Positions 11,020 to 21,981 of a stretch of 64,000 nucleotides of DNA are shown here, in pieces; the stretch's first letter is position 1; each line of letters begins with the position of its first letter. Source of the DNA: Trachythela sp. YZ-2020 (Eukaryota > Cnidaria > Anthozoa > Malacalcyonacea > Clavulariidae); assembly GCA_016169945.1 (NCBI GenBank), contig JADLSH010000268.1:700001-764000 (forward strand), given 5' to 3'. The translations under genes and the position numbers were made by a program. The notes beneath the pieces were generated by a model. The model was not told the origin of the DNA and did not search any database. It worked only from the letters and a program-made list of their open reading frames with translations.

Positions 11020-11182
11020 ATGCTGAGGGTCTGTAGAATCAAACTACCTGAAAAATACAACAAGAACTTTGACATTTCGACTATAATGGACCTAACTTCC
11101 AGACGAAGGAAGGGTCTTCGCTTGAAACGTCGAAGTTCTTTGTTGTATTTTTCAGGTAGTTTGATCCTAAAGACTCGCAGCA
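11020..11182. mobile_element. 163-bp foldback element, copy 1
   Basis: Inverted arms of about 60 bp. The left arm is ATGCTGAGGGTCTGTAGAAT to CATTTCGA, and the right arm ends TTTGATCCTAAAGACTCGCA before GCAT. They flank a loop of about 40 bp carrying GAAGGAAGGGTCTTCG. The arms would pair almost completely. Present after every family gene. A 70-codon ORF across it is open in all copies but is explained by recent DNA duplication. Likely a MITE; a structured RNA is the alternative. Confidence 0.65.
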
Positions 11183-11254
11183 TATCGTGTATAGACGCTA
11201 CCTACACTGAAACTACCCGTTCAAGATATTAATATACTTTCAATGTCGTTCTTA

Positions 11255-11460
11255 AGACCTGTTCACACGATCAGATTTATCCACTGTGGATTTATCGGAT
11301 CTGATTCTCCTCTTGACGTATGTGATTTACTGGATTAGCTGACAAGAGTAAGGCTATTGGCTCACACCTTACGAAAAGTGTGGTTGTTGCTGTATTGTGT
11401 GAAATCACATACGTCAGGAGGAGAATCAGATCCTACAAATCGGATCGTGTGAACAGACCT
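11255..11460. mobile_element. Harbinger-like MITE with long inverted repeats, copy 1
   Basis: About 200 bp. The ends are AGACCTGTTCACACGATC and its approximate complement GATCGTGTGAACAGACCT, and the inner arms carry GACGTATGTGATT / AATCACATACGTC. TTA precedes it; in most copies TTA also follows. This would fit the 3-bp TTA target of PIF/Harbinger, although the outermost bases match imperfectly. This copy has about 15 bp of extra sequence in the left arm. Confidence 0.6.
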
Positions 11461-11709
11461 TTGCTGTGTGAAGGTCATAATTATTTACTCTACCATACAC
11501 TACCATACGAGGAGGGGAGGGCAACAATAAATTATTACGTTAACTGGGGGGGCTTCTTTCTGGTCACTATAGCCTCACCTCTATATAAATTATGAACCCT
11601 TCCTAAATATCAATTATCTACAGGAATTTTTACTCCGAGTCTATTTCAGCCTTCATTTCAATGTAATAGTTGACATACTTATTAAGACAATATTATTTTT
11701 CGTTTACAG
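11461..11709 (+). other. Intron-like DNA before the protease exon
   Basis: Ends in a pyrimidine-rich acceptor (TTTTTCGTTTACAG). Matches 54280-54509. No upstream protease exon with the catalytic His or Asp was found between here and the family gene. Confidence 0.5.
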
Positions 11710-11954
11710 ATGATCACAGATTATCGATCACCGAGCAAATGTTATGTGCTGGAGTTGACGACAGCATCTTGAGTGGTTGCCATGGTGACAGCGGTAGTTC
11801 CTATGTATGCGGGGATATCAACAATCGGTTCGTCCTTCAAGGGGCTGTCAGTTGGGGTTCTCCGAGATGTTCAGCATCGGAACGCTACACCGTTTTCGCT
11901 CGAGTTTCGAAGTTCCGAAATTGGATCGACTCCGAAATAAGTCGCGCTGGTTAA
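11710..11954 (+). pseudogene. Chymotrypsin-like serine protease, last exon only, copy 1
   Basis: S1-family terminal exon: LSITEQMLCAGVDD, then CHGDSGSSYVC with the catalytic Ser, GAVSWGSPRC of the substrate pocket, and FARVSKFRNWID at the C-terminal helix. The acceptor at 11709 is intact and the stop is TAA. The His and Asp exons are absent nearby, so this is an orphan exon unless spliced over a great distance. The normally invariant GDSGGP is GDSGSS here, which would damage the oxyanion-hole region. Copy 2 at 54510 keeps GDSGGP. AATAAA at 12071-12076. Confidence 0.8.
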
Positions 11955-12963
11955 ACCACTTGCAACAACGATATTTCAAATTCTAGCAAAACCAATTTTA
12001 ATGCTATAGAATATGTAATAGAATGCTTGTCCATTGGCAGCAATAATTAGTTAAACAATGATCAATTCTGAATAAAACATGAAAGATATATGTGTTGTGT
12101 TTTGTGATGATATATGAAACGTTCAATTGGTTCTAATATTGGCGGCAAGTTATGACGATGGCCCTGCCACCCAAACAATGAAATTCGTAAATATAAGAAT
12201 AAACTGTATATATAAGAATTTCTACCCCTTTTTACGTTCACTGTTCCGCTTTAATTAAAGGAATCTCCTTTCGAATGAAATTTTTGCAAAAATCAAGGAA
12301 TTGAAGTTTTGAACAATGCATTACGAATGTCATAATTCGAATATTTAAAAGTTACAAGAAGTTACCGCTCTATTACCTCAATAACTGTATTATGCATTTA
12401 AATTTGTTCAAAATTTCAGAAAATTTGCTTAAGTGTAAGCCCTTCAAAACGTCGCGCAAACTTTCATTTTTAAGAAAAAATCAGCTTTTGCATGCTTAAT
12501 TTACGCCTTTACCTAATTTGCATATTGTCTAGACAATGCAACACCCAACACATTTTCCACCCACTAACTCAAAATAACTTTTAAGCATTCAAATTTCGTG
12601 CGCAAGCCATTTTTGATCTGTTGGACAAGACACCCCCCCTGGGTTTTGAAAAATGTAACTTTCAGAATTTTTTAGTTTATTCTACATTATAAGTACCCAA
12701 ACAATATATATTACTAAAAAACTTCGTACCTGGAGCCGCTTCGCGAAATTGAGAGCAATTTCAATTTTGTTCAGTTTTTTTTTATACACCCTGTATAATG
12801 AGTAGTTTTGCACTATCCTTGGGATCTCTGAGTTACGTTATACATGTTTATCCCTGCTCAGTTTACTGTTTACATGCCAGCTGTTTCATGGTAGTTTATA
12901 CCTCGTAAGTTGTATTCAAGTTATATCTTAATTTGAATCTCATTTTATATAAGTGTTGTTGTG
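11955..12963. other. Gene-free spacer
   Basis: The first 190 bp are shared with 54755-54940, and this is where the segmental duplication ends. The rest is A/T-rich, probably old repeat, with a TACACCCTGTATAATG word near 12785 typical of dispersed repeats. No gene seen. Confidence 0.5.
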
Positions 12964-13160
12964 AATAGACCACTTTTATAACAATGACTAAATTGATTAA
13001 TATTCTTTTATGTGCATTTTAATAAGCCTTTCTCGCCTCGTTTGTGTGTCTGTAAGTGTGATTCAAAATAATATTTTCTTTATAGCGAGGCCAGAAAGGC
13101 TCATTTAGATGCACATAAAAGAATATTTAAAACGGTGGCCATTATGAAAGTAGTCTATAC
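12964..13160. mobile_element. Foldback MITE of about 200 bp
   Basis: Inverted arms: TAGACCACTTTTATAA and AATATTCTTTTATGTGCAT on the left are mirrored by ATGCACATAAAAGAATATT and TTATGAAAGTAGTCTA on the right. AAGCCTTTCT-CGCCTCG / CGAGGCCAGAAAGGCT lies nearest the loop. No clear target duplication. Confidence 0.6.
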
Positions 13161-13660
13161 TGTAGAGGTTTTAGTATATGCATGCATATATGGGCTATTT
13201 TTACTGTTTCTGTTCGTACATTTCTACATAACATGTGTCATGGCCTCTGTATACAGAAATTGCATTGCAAATTGCCCAATGTTCTCAATTAAGACATATA
13301 GACTAAACATAGTCGTAGACTACAAGTTCTCGGCAGTTGGAGCTCTTTTACACACACATGAGTTCCAGGGAGGTACAATACGATTGAAGAAAAACGACAA
13401 TTAAAAATACATATTTTATACAACTGAACTTTAAGTTTGTAATATATAAGCTGCCGTTGGCCCACATGAAAAAGACTATGCGACCTCAAGAGCACTCCAA
13501 CATGAGTTGTACTTCAAATTGTCAAAGTGAACCGGTTTTGAAATATTCGTATGAATAGTGCAGGTGTTACGACAGTTACGTACAAGCGTCTACACAGAAT
13601 ATATGCGACGGCCGATTGAAGAAGAAAACAGAAACTTTTTGCTCAAGATCACGAGTTAAT

Positions 13661-14545
13661 ATGCATCTCAGCACTTTTTTTAACGCGCTATTTCTATGTG
13701 TTTTGAATGTTTTCTTCATGATCGCAGGAACGTTCCTAAATTCTGTGGTTATAATCAGTCTATGGAGATCGTCACAACTTCGAAAGAAACTATGCTACTT
13801 TATGATTCTTGTTCTATCTTGTTTTGATCTGGCTGTAGTCGTCATTACTCATCCTGCCTTTGTATTAATAACAATTTTCTGGTCTATAGAAGATTATAAT
13901 GAACTACGTGAAAAAATATTGGTATACATTGGTGGTCTCCTGCACGGCTTTTCAATGCTTGCCCTGTTGACCCTGAATATCGAAAGGTTCGTGGGCTTAA
14001 CCAATCCAATTTTCCATCGAACGTCAGTGACTAAGAGAAGGCTTGTATATCTTTTGACGTTTCTCGTGATTTTACTAGCAAGTCTGATGGCCTTATCTTT
14101 AGTAGACCAGAAAACATTTGTCCACGTAGTAGTAACGGTTTACCTTTCTATTTTGTTGTTGTTGTTGATCATTTACTTAAACTACAAAATGTTTATCATC
14201 GCGAAGACGAAGTCAAAACGGAACGATGCAACAATTGCTCAACTACAGCAACGACGAGTAATGAAGAAAGAAAAAGACACAAGTTGAATTTTAAAAGTAT
14301 TTCTACATGTTCTTTGACGGTTATTTGTTATTTCGTCTGTTCTTGTCCAAGAATGGCATATTCTACTTTACGTTTGACGTCGAATACGCCTTTTCACGAT
14401 AGACAAGTCTTGTTATTTCATATATGGTCTGGCACATTTCTCTATGAACTCGACATTCAACTGTCTGATATTTTTCTGGAGAAATTCCATCCTTCGTCGA
14501 GAAGGAATGAAGGTAGTAAAATGTTTTCGCACCGAAAGATCTTGA
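13661..14545 (+). pseudogene. Rhodopsin-class GPCR, frameshifted
   Basis: Seven-transmembrane receptor of the large cnidarian-type class A group; ligand unknown. From ATG 13661: TM1 (GTFLNSVVIISLW), TM2 (FMILVLSCFDLAVVV), TM3 ending LTLNIERF (ERF in place of DRY), TM4 (LVYLLTFLVILLASL), TM5 (VYLSILLLLLIIYLNYK). The frame stops at 14285 after QQRRVMKKEKDTS. TM6 (TVICYFVCSCPRMAYSTLRL) is in a different frame, and TM7 (SMNSTFNCLIFFWRNSILRR) is back in the first frame, ending in TGA at 14543. Two compensating frameshifts therefore flank TM6. It is a recent pseudogene or has sequence errors. Single-exon layout is normal for such receptors. Confidence 0.8.
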
Positions 14546-14810
14546 TAGTGGTTGCTTTAGTAATAAATGTTGTAAATATAATACAAACTAGAAAAGTATG
14601 GAAGTAAGTTAACACATCGTGGCACCATAATTGACACGGTAACTATGGTGACCATAGTTCTTGGGATATATAAACTGAAAACATATTGTATAAAAAATAT
14701 TATAGTTACTTTTCAAGTTAGCCTGCCGGAGCTGCCCGCGTTTCTGCTCAATTGTTCCGCGCCTCGTGTTGGTCCTGAACTCCCCAACCCTTGGCCTTTT
14801 AAGCCGCTAT
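14546..14810. other. Spacer after the GPCR
   Basis: GPCR 3' flank without further coding signal. Confidence 0.4.
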
Positions 14811-15085
14811 AAATTCCTAAACTCTATGGTTATATTTAGTTCATGGAGGTCGTCACAGCTTCTAAACTAGAAACAATGTATAAACTGTTTTATGATTCTT
14901 GTTTGATTTGGCTGTAGTCGCCACTACTTATCCTGTCCTAATATCATCAACAATTTGCTGTTCTTTAAGAGATTGTAATGAACTACGTGCAAAAATAGGG
15001 CATGTTCCTGTGGTCTTCTGCAAGGACAAGGTTTTCCCCTGCTTTCGCTCTTGTCCCTGAATATTGAAATATTCTTAGTTTTAAC
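14811..15085 (+). pseudogene. Ghost copy of the GPCR (TM1-TM3 region)
   Basis: Clear nucleotide similarity to 13735-14005 with many indels: ATGGAGGTCGTCACAGCTTC against ATGGAGATCGTCACAACTTC, TTTTATGATTCTTG, and GATTGTAATGAACTACGTG against GATTATAATGAACTACGTG. No open frame remains. Confidence 0.75.
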
Positions 15086-16082
15086 GCATCTTTAATAACA
15101 TTACAGCTTCTAACAAGACAAACAAATAGAAGACCAACTTCCTCTCACTAAAACTCAGTACAAAACCGTTAATATTCTTAACAGTCTTTCTGACGCTATA
15201 TCCTATACCATAGAGGGCGGAAGATTGGTTTAGTTGCGTGGGGCTACACAAACTCGAGGGAGGCCCGGGGGCCATGCCCCTCAGAAAATATTGAAATATG
15301 GCATTTCCTGGGTGTCTAGGGAAGATTTGACGTGCAGAAACCAGGTCATTTTGTTCATTTTGCATTACAGGCAACGAAAAATCTGACACCTTTGTATTAA
15401 GTTCTCCCAGTCTTAGGGGAGGGGCGCTTAGCCCCTCATTTCTGCTTTGGGGGCTATAAAAAGCCCTGGGTACGAGGTTGGGGCTATTGCCTCCTAGCCC
15501 CAGGGTGTTGCCGCCTATGCCCTATACGCGGTTAGCTATATTTTAGATACCCGTGGCTAAGAGTTCCATTTTACTAAACATATATAACACATGCATATGT
15601 ACTGATACATATATAAACGTATACCTGAACAATTCAGGGCTTATTTTAAGATTTTGTCAGTGGGGGTAGGCATCTGGGAAAAGTGACCTAACTGGAACGG
15701 CGGGTGAACTGTGGGGTACCACACTACCACATGCTGAAAATTTTCGTATTTTTAAGCCTCTGATTTTCTGCATTTTTCAGACACAATATTATTTGATATA
15801 TTCCATCTAGAGACTGAGCTTTCACTGTTTCAGTATGAAAACAAGGCTTGCTTATGTAAAAATGAAAACACTCTTCTGAACTAAGTAACTTTTTTATGTT
15901 TTAGACAACAAGAAAATTCGCTGGGGTGGGCAACATGGGGCTGGGGAGCCTTCCCCCTCCCCATCTTATATATTAAAAAATAGCCGGCTGCCTAGGAACG
16001 ATTAAGGCATCTCAAAAACACTTCTACGTTTCATTGTGACGTTTTGAGTTTCTATTTACAATGCGGCTCAATTTCAGCCTTG
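15086..16082. repeat. Decayed repeat DNA
   Basis: Contains CCCCTCAGAAAATATTGAAAT with surrounding G/C-rich words that recur around 16540 (CCCCCAGAAAATTTTGAAAT), so two copies of a dispersed element are present. The short ORFs over these G-rich tracts are not credible genes. Confidence 0.45.
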
Positions 16083-16212
16083 TCATGAGTTGTACTTCAA
16101 ATTGTCAAAATGGCGGTTTTGTAATGTTAGCATGAACAGTGCAAGTGTACTAAGCGTCTATATACTTTATGTAGAATATACCGACGGACTGCATTTGAAA
16201 AAGAAAACTGTG
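16083..16212 (+). pseudogene. Ghost copy of the GPCR 5' flank
   Basis: Matches 13500-13630 immediately upstream of the GPCR start (CATGAGTTGTACTTCAAATT and the later TATATGCGACGG-like region), then diverges before the coding region. Together with 14811-15085 it shows that the receptor was duplicated locally and lost. Confidence 0.65.
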
Positions 16213-16900
16213 TAATGGTTAACCCGTTTATATTTTCGGCTGGTGTTAGACAGAGTACATATTAAGTAAAAACGTCCACCTTTTCAACAAGAAGAGTTCG
16301 CAGTTATTTTTCCTAACTTATAATACTGAGTAGTCTGGGTTGGCACCAGTGGCGAAACTACCACCTTTTCGTTGGGGGGGAGGTCTGGTAGAATTGTCCT
16401 GCCAAAACCTATGATGTCCTGCAGCGCTATGAGGGACCATCGAGTATTTTTTTGGATTGAGAGGGCTAAAGATCTCCGAGAGTGCAGTGACACTAGTATC
16501 GAGTGCTGAAGGAGCGAGACATTTAGGGGGGTATGGGGGCATGCTCCCCCAGAAAATTTTGAAATCTACTGCCTCTGACATGCCATTTCATGCACTTTGG
16601 GAGAAGATTTAAGAGCAATGGCACAATAATTCTTTTCAAAATATTTGGTCGAACGAAAAGCTGCTGACCACCAAACCTAACGATCGTACCTACGCAAACG
16701 AATCATAATTATTTACTGCGAAGACTGAAGAAGAGAAAAAAGTGCCTAATTTAATACCTTAAACATTCGTATTTTTTAAAAAATCGATCTGAAAAGCCGC
16801 ACCAAAAAGTCCGACGATTCCCTGCTATTGCTAGATTTAAATAAACAATAAGCCTTAGACATAGCAGAGATCTTGAATTAAGGTTTTCTCCAGTTAACTT
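16213..16900. repeat. Decayed repeat DNA
   Basis: Second copy of the G-rich dispersed repeat (16480-16612) plus A/T-rich sequence. No gene supported. Confidence 0.4.
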
Positions 16901-17390
16901 AGATAAGATATATAAGATAAGATAAAACTTTATTTAAACACGCTTACTCCGTCAGCAGGTTTGCTGGTTTCCAAAGAGGGCGTGCAACTTTAAAATACAT
17001 ATATAAATATACATAACTAAGGTTACATGCATGATCATATTACTTAAGGATTAATTGATTAATTACACAATCATATTAATATTTACAAAGACTACAATTG
17101 ATTTAAATTTCTTTATGGTTGTGAAAAATTACAATATCTTTAACTATGCCTATTCAACTGGAAATCACAATATGTATGACAGTTATAGGTAAAAATTCAG
17201 CATGTAATGTATATACCGCTGTGAGCAGGTGCTAAGGTCACTTATTGACAATGCGTACTTATAATTGATATGTTTTGGAACAGTATTCATCGTATTTTTG
17301 TATTGATCTGTACAAAATCAGTACAGAATCAAAATGTTCTTACGTAAAACTAAAAAAGTGACATAAGAAATGAATTTTTTAGTTCAACTA
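16901..17390 (-). mobile_element. Probable truncated LINE/SINE 3' end
   Basis: Read on the minus strand, it ends GTGTTTAAATAAAGTTTTAT followed by (CTTAT)n units (plus strand: AGATAAGATATATAAGATAA). This is the classic short-tandem tail of a 5'-truncated non-LTR element. The left, internal edge is uncertain and no coding part remains. Confidence 0.5.
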
Positions 17391-18189
17391 ATCTTGTTCT
17401 TTTGGTCTTTCTTTCTTTTTTTCAAATCCTGTGCGCAACTGCACCATGACTTCGTTGCCCTGCAAGACCTTTGATTGCCCTACCAATTCGGTTTTCTAGT
17501 AGTTTGGGGGTGTCACACCCCCCCCCCATACCCCCATACCCTCCCATACCCCGCTTAAGATTCGCCCCTGGTTGGCACTAACAACTTGTTAGCACCTTTC
17601 AATGCAAGACGATAACAACTTGTTGTATGCGAGTTGTTAGTTAAAGTTCAAGCCAATTATCAGCTGTCAGTAAGATCTTTGTCCGTCAAAAATACGTTCA
17701 AATATTAGTAGTCAGTTGCATTATTAAAGTTGTACAAAGTCTGCTTGCAAACCTGTAACAACTTGTAGCAACAAGCTGGGAACAAGCAGTGCGTAAACAT
17801 CCGGTCAGTACTAGCCTGCCTCGAAGACGTCCTTCAGTACAGGCTTGTTGTTGTAACAATCTTGTTCCAACAAGCTGGAAGAAACTGCGGTTTGTTCACA
17901 CAGTCCTGTACTTTGTAGCAAGTCTGCTGCAAGTTTGTTACAGCTTTTGCGTTTTCACATGGATAAGGCGTATTCATTATAGGGCCATAGTTAATAGGGC
18001 GTATTGCGACTTACTCCCTGATCTGCATATAATACTGGAATTACCGATATTCGTTAACCTGAAACACCCGCAAATTTAAAGTGCAGCAAAATTTCAAAAT
18101 GGCGATCGATCGAGAAGAAGTCAGTATGATATTTCCTTGTGTTTAAACTGTGAATCAGAGCTCACAGAGTCTAGCTCTCGGTTGATAAT
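17391..18189. repeat. Spacer with AACAAGTTGTTG-type repeats, 5' flank of Exo70 fragment 1
   Basis: 17600-17960 is built of degenerate words such as AACAACTTGTAGCAACAAGC. From about 17640 to 18189 it matches 55440-56081 upstream of the second Exo70 fragment, so this may include the Exo70 promoter. A C-run at about 17518-17527 lies in the older repeat. Confidence 0.55.
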
Positions 18190-18258
18190 ATGACGCTAGG
18201 TGGAGGGGGAGAGGATGTCTCTCAAAGAAAGAAAATTCTCGCTGAGAAACTTTCAAAG
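18190..18258 (+). CDS. EXOC7: Exo70 exon 1, partial gene copy 1
   Basis: Start codon and first 23 codons of an Exo70 protein: MTLGGGGEDVSQRKKILAEK then LSK, with a GT donor at 18259. With exons 2 and 3 it gives the N-terminal coiled-coil of EXOC7 (family: ...R..IE.KL..E...LSFI..SL.KS.QLT.NM..ILSSFE.RL..LE..I.PVH..T..LQ). Only exons 1-3 are present; exon 4 onward is not found, so this is a 5' fragment, probably a pseudogene despite intact splice sites. Confidence 0.8.
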
Positions 18259-18360
18259 GTACAAAGTTTTAGCACAATTCATGTCAAAATTATTGAGTTG
18301 TTGCGCTCTGCTTGGATGTTGTCACGATACTGATAAATGTATGTTTATATTTATACGCAG

Positions 18361-18426
18361 GAGCAAGCCAATTTATCCTTTCTCAAGGAAAGTCTGACTA
18401 AAAGTGAACAGTTAACACAAAACATG
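18361..18426 (+). CDS. EXOC7: Exo70 exon 2, partial gene copy 1
   Basis: 22 codons, EQANLSFLKESLTKSEQLTQ then NM, between acceptor TATACGCAG and donor GTATGT. Phase 0 at both ends, joining exon 1 cleanly. Corresponds to the ETLSFIRDSLEKSDQLTKNM part of animal EXOC7. Confidence 0.85.
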
Positions 18427-20455
18427 GTATGTTTTGAAAAATACATTTTGACAATTTTGCATGAGAATGTTACAGTACACGATTGTCCATGATTGTTTAC
18501 AGGACATCATTTTAAAGTGCCATTACAGTCTATAATTATTCCACAATATTTGTAGGAGAGGAACCTTAAGGTTGTCTGAAAATGGGCATTCCAGAAAACA
18601 TCCACACTGGCCTCCCCCACAAATGAAATGGGAACATAACCCCCCTCCCCACTTCTGATGTCCTAGTGCATTTTAATATTATCAGAGGTAGATTTCACCC
18701 ACTCCCCTTTCCAGAATTTCTCCTGTGGGGGGAGTTTTCATGATCTTTTCAGGAATGACCCAACCTGATGAATTATGTTAGATGCTATTCTGAATGTCTC
18801 CGCATCAGACAAGCCAGGGTGCATTTTATGTAAAGGCCACGCCGAAGATACGCCAGCCCTCGAACAAGGTCACGCCAAGACATTTCAGAAACGTTCAAGT
18901 GCCACGCCAAACATTGAAATTGCTACGCCAAGCTTAGCCTGGGCGCAAGCTCCCGGCCGCCAATGCATTGATTGAAATATTTCCAGTGTGTCGATAAATA
19001 ACACCGTAGGCTTAAAATTTAGTACTTTCATACGCCAGTACGTCAAAAAGTATACAATCATATGCCAGTACAGCGAGAATTTCTGAAGTCCACGCCGAAG
19101 ATCTTTGGCGTATTACACTTAAAATGCACCCTGGCAGACAAGCTGGAAAAAAATTGCTTGACTGCAGTGGGAACTGGAAATCAATCCCATGCCTTTGGAG
19201 ACTCTCGCATTTTAGAACCAGTACTCATCTCCCTCCAGCATGACCACCATTTGAGGAAATCTCTCGCATTCGTTGTAGTAATGACTTATGTATGTTCAAT
19301 TTGGTTTGTTGATCTTAAAAGGAGAACTAGCTGAGACTCTTAAAGCACTAGTAAAACTGAATAATTGATGTAAACAAATTATATGTGCATGTTGTCGCTT
19401 AGTCATTTTATCAGCAAGTGGGTTTACACACATCCCACAGATTAGCAAGAGCGCTCTAAATGTAAATTCAGTTTCAACATGGCTGGCTTTCCTAAACAAA
19501 GCTGAAGAAATGCCTTAAATGTTCTTACATATTAGTATCTAATCATTACGGCTGGATGCCACCAGTGGATTCACAGCGTCCCTTAAACCTGGTTTCAATA
19601 TAACACCAACCAGACACTGACTCATTGTCGGTAATCATTGAAGGACAAAATGATTTCATATAAGATTTTACTCATCAGTAATCACCGACAATGGAACTCG
19701 CTGACTGTTGGCGCCATATGGAAACCAGGCCTTAGACCATGCTGCAAAGTTCATGAGCTCCTTGTTGTTGCCAGCTTATGTCATTCGCAGAAAAAAACAC
19801 AAATATTGTTTATTTCCCTCATTTTATTCACAACAACTTGGCAGATCTGGTGGGCTCCATACCTAAGCTTAAATATTCTTTGACCATGGTGGGAATTGAA
19901 TCAGTGACCTTTGGTTTGCTAACATTACTTTACTAGATAATTTAACAGTCAGCCATCCACTATTTTCTGAGCAAATTTTTGATATGGTTGTCTATATGGA
20001 TTGCTATATATCACTGACATTAGATGTATGACCAACCATTTTGCCTCGTTAATAATTTCTCCATCATTCTTGTGAAAATATGCAAGTGAACTAATTATAA
20101 TGTAATGTACAGTACAAGTTTTCTCTTTTGAATTCTATAAGTAATTACTGTCTGATCATGTCCGACCACAATGTGGGTTTAGAATTACATTGCAGTCTGA
20201 CTAAGGGTGGATCTAGGTTGGTTAATGGAGATGAAGATTTTTCAGAATGGGTGTACAATTCACAATCGCCACACAATATGGTTAAAGGGTTAGGGATTGG
20301 GTTGGGATTCGGGTCAAGATCAAAGAGAAATATTTGTGACTCGTAACACGGCCTTATAACTTACCCTAATTTGAACCTGCAAATTATGTCAAAAATGTCG
20401 TTATTCATGAAACATGACAAATCTGATGATGATGACTTTGTCTGTGTCATTTCAG
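18427..20455 (+). other. Exo70 intron 2, copy 1
   Basis: 2-kb intron. It holds a hAT-like MITE (18814-19134) and C/A-rich tracts around 18600-18740. It matches 56342-58974 with indels; the second copy carries extra sequence from about 58000 to 58870. ORFs inside it are not supported. Confidence 0.7.
18814..19134. mobile_element. hAT-like MITE in Exo70 intron 2, copy 1
   Basis: 321 bp with termini CCAGGGTGCATTTTA and TAAAATGCACCCTGG, flanked by an exact 8-bp duplication CAGACAAG at 18806-18813 and 19135-19142. The inside is rich in CACGCC words. 8-bp TSD and CAGGG-type ends are the hAT signature. Confidence 0.85.
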
Positions 20456-20555
20456 CTTGGCATCTTGTCATCTTTTGACAGTCGTTTGAGTAAGTTAGAG
20501 GGAAATATTTTGCCTGTTCATCGAGAAACTGTTGACTTACAGAGAAGACAGAAAA
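20456..20555 (+). CDS. EXOC7: Exo70 exon 3, partial gene copy 1
   Basis: Frame LGILSSFDSRLSKLEGNILP, then VHRETVDLQRRQK, after acceptor GTCATTTCAG; donor GTATCC at 20556. It matches the EXOC7 segment ILSSFESRLMKLE..I.PVH. The next expected sequence (the .ENVEKTL...LD.V..YY region) is not seen in the following 900 bp, where MITEs and the family upstream block begin instead. The gene copy thus ends inside intron 3. Confidence 0.85.
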
Positions 20556-20937
20556 GTATCCTTACATGTAACAACCAAATATAGTCTACTGCATTCTGTA
20601 CTTTCATGCAAGGAAAGTAAAAGGGAAGATGGTAGGCAAAATACTTATTATTTTTTATTTCAAATTTTTCACAATTTTATTGAGTAGATATTCTATTGTA
20701 TAATCAATGTGCTCAAAATGTACTCAGAGGCTGCATACCTCAGCCAGCAAATTAATTCAAGTATTTATGCATAAATTATACATGCACTAATTATGCATTC
20801 AGTTCTCTTCAGTCTGGGAATTAGTAAGACAAACTTTTGTAAATTTCTCATCCAGTTTTCATTCAAATTGAACCACAATTTAATCGATTTGTCCTTGTCC
20901 TATGCGCATGAGCTCCACAAATTCTCGTATTAAAATG

Positions 20938-21055
20938 TTTAACACATTAGCTGTCAATGTGCCCAGACCCACTCTACTTTAGTATTTTACTCTGCTAAAG
21001 CCAGACAATTTTACTCGTCCGTACGTGGTAGGGTACTGCCATTTAATGGGTTAAC
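20938..21055 (+). mobile_element. TTAACCC-type MITE
   Basis: About 118 bp from TTTAACACATTAGCTGTCAA to TACTGCCATTTAATGGGTTA; imperfect inverted termini around a GACAATTTTACTCGTC core. Confidence 0.6.
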
Positions 21056-21079
21056 AAAACTATCTGCCAGTGTCTCTTG

Positions 21080-21187
21080 TTAACCGATTAGCTTGCAATG
21101 TGCCCAGATGCGCCTACTTTAGTATTTTACTCTGTTTAACGCTGACGATTTACTCGTCAGTGGTAGGGTACTGCCAGTTGTTGGTTA
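21080..21187 (+). mobile_element. TTAACCC-type MITE
   Basis: Second copy directly after the first, from TTAACCGATTAGCTTGCAAT to CTGCCAGTTGTTGGTTAA. Confidence 0.6.
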
Positions 21188-21471
21188 ATTATAGCTTTTT
21201 AGTTATCCTCCTAGCAGACAAACACCCAAACACACACATACTGTAACCTGCTAGCGAGATAATAACTAGTTAAAATACTAGGAGTTACTATCGCAAGGAA
21301 GTGATGCTGCAGAAGCCTTAAACGACCACTGTCTGCCACACAGGCCATGACCATTGACCAACATGCCTCCATTTACTCTGTCTAAAACACACACAACTAA
21401 ATGTAGATGCATGCCAGGTTTAAAGGATCTCGTTTATATAAACAGCTTATATTTATACAAGCTATGACCAG

Positions 21472-21663
21472 TGTTATATTTTCGTTAAAATATAATATGA
21501 TAACTAAACATTACTTTAGTTTTGTCTTTTAATATTATGAAAATACACTTATAAATCAATAGTCCTGTCTTTTAAAGTCAACAACAACAGTTTTTCCCCC
21601 GTGATGATAACCTGTTTGACCGGTTATTATTAGAACACAACTTATACAATATAGTTTCTTACA
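21472..21663 (-). repeat. 3' LTR of the BEL/Pao element
   Basis: 192 bp; on the plus strand starts TGTTATATTTTCG and ends GTTTCTTACA. Lacks 12 bp (an A/T-rich stretch near 21650) present in the other LTR. Confidence 0.92.
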
Positions 21664-21672
21664 CTCCCGGCG
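21664..21672 (-). other. Polypurine tract candidate
   Basis: On the minus strand CGCCGGGAG abuts the 3' LTR, the expected place for plus-strand priming. Short and therefore tentative. Confidence 0.5.
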
Positions 21673-21717
21673 TTGATCACCCCGAAGTGATCAAAATACA
21701 CTAAAACAATATTGTAT

Positions 21718-21981
21718 TTATGCCATCCCCTTTCGTGAAATTATCGCTGCAGCTCGTCTCGGCCGCTGTCTGGTAGTGTCTTCTTCCGTGGACTCACTTT
21801 CAACATTTGGATGCTCAACGATTTCTGTATCTGTACTTAATCGCAACTCAAGAGGAACTAAATGTTGAATTGGTCGTCGTAACTCAATCACACGGCCTTT
21901 TCCAGAATTTACGACGCAAAACTTTGCTGCCCGAATTACACCGTCCTTGCTTTTAATAAGCTCCTTGACTCTTGCAAGCTT
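21718..21981 (-). pseudogene. C-terminal end of BEL Pol, behind a stop codon
   Basis: The Pol frame stays open past the TGA at 21982-21984, reading KLARVKELIKSKDGVIRAAK and ending near RPRRAAAIISRKGMA. This is the end of the DUF5641-type domain typical of Pao elements. The TGA sits where the family normally has Trp after RMF, so it looks like a point nonsense mutation that removes about 87 residues. Confidence 0.75.

Larger units (their letters stand above)
20556..21411. repeat. Broken Exo70 intron 3 and TTAACCC-type MITEs
   Basis: The first 380 bp match 59075-59455. TTAACCC MITEs follow at 20938-21055 and 21080-21187, then a stretch with ACAAACACCCAAACACACAC that recurs at 41470, 45890 and 59770. 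Confidence 0.6.

Noticed and set aside
16284..16581. Pro/Ser-rich minus-strand ORFs
   Set aside because: They fall on a G-rich dispersed repeat with another copy near 15290, with no domain or splice context.
17600..17960. Possible CRISPR-like or satellite array of AACAAGTTGTTG words
   Set aside because: Units are irregular in length and sequence with no constant spacer; they are degenerate dispersed repeats in a eukaryotic genome.
18775..18975. 66-codon ORF conserved in both Exo70 intron copies
   Set aside because: It lies almost wholly in the hAT-like MITE and its flank and is shared by duplication only.
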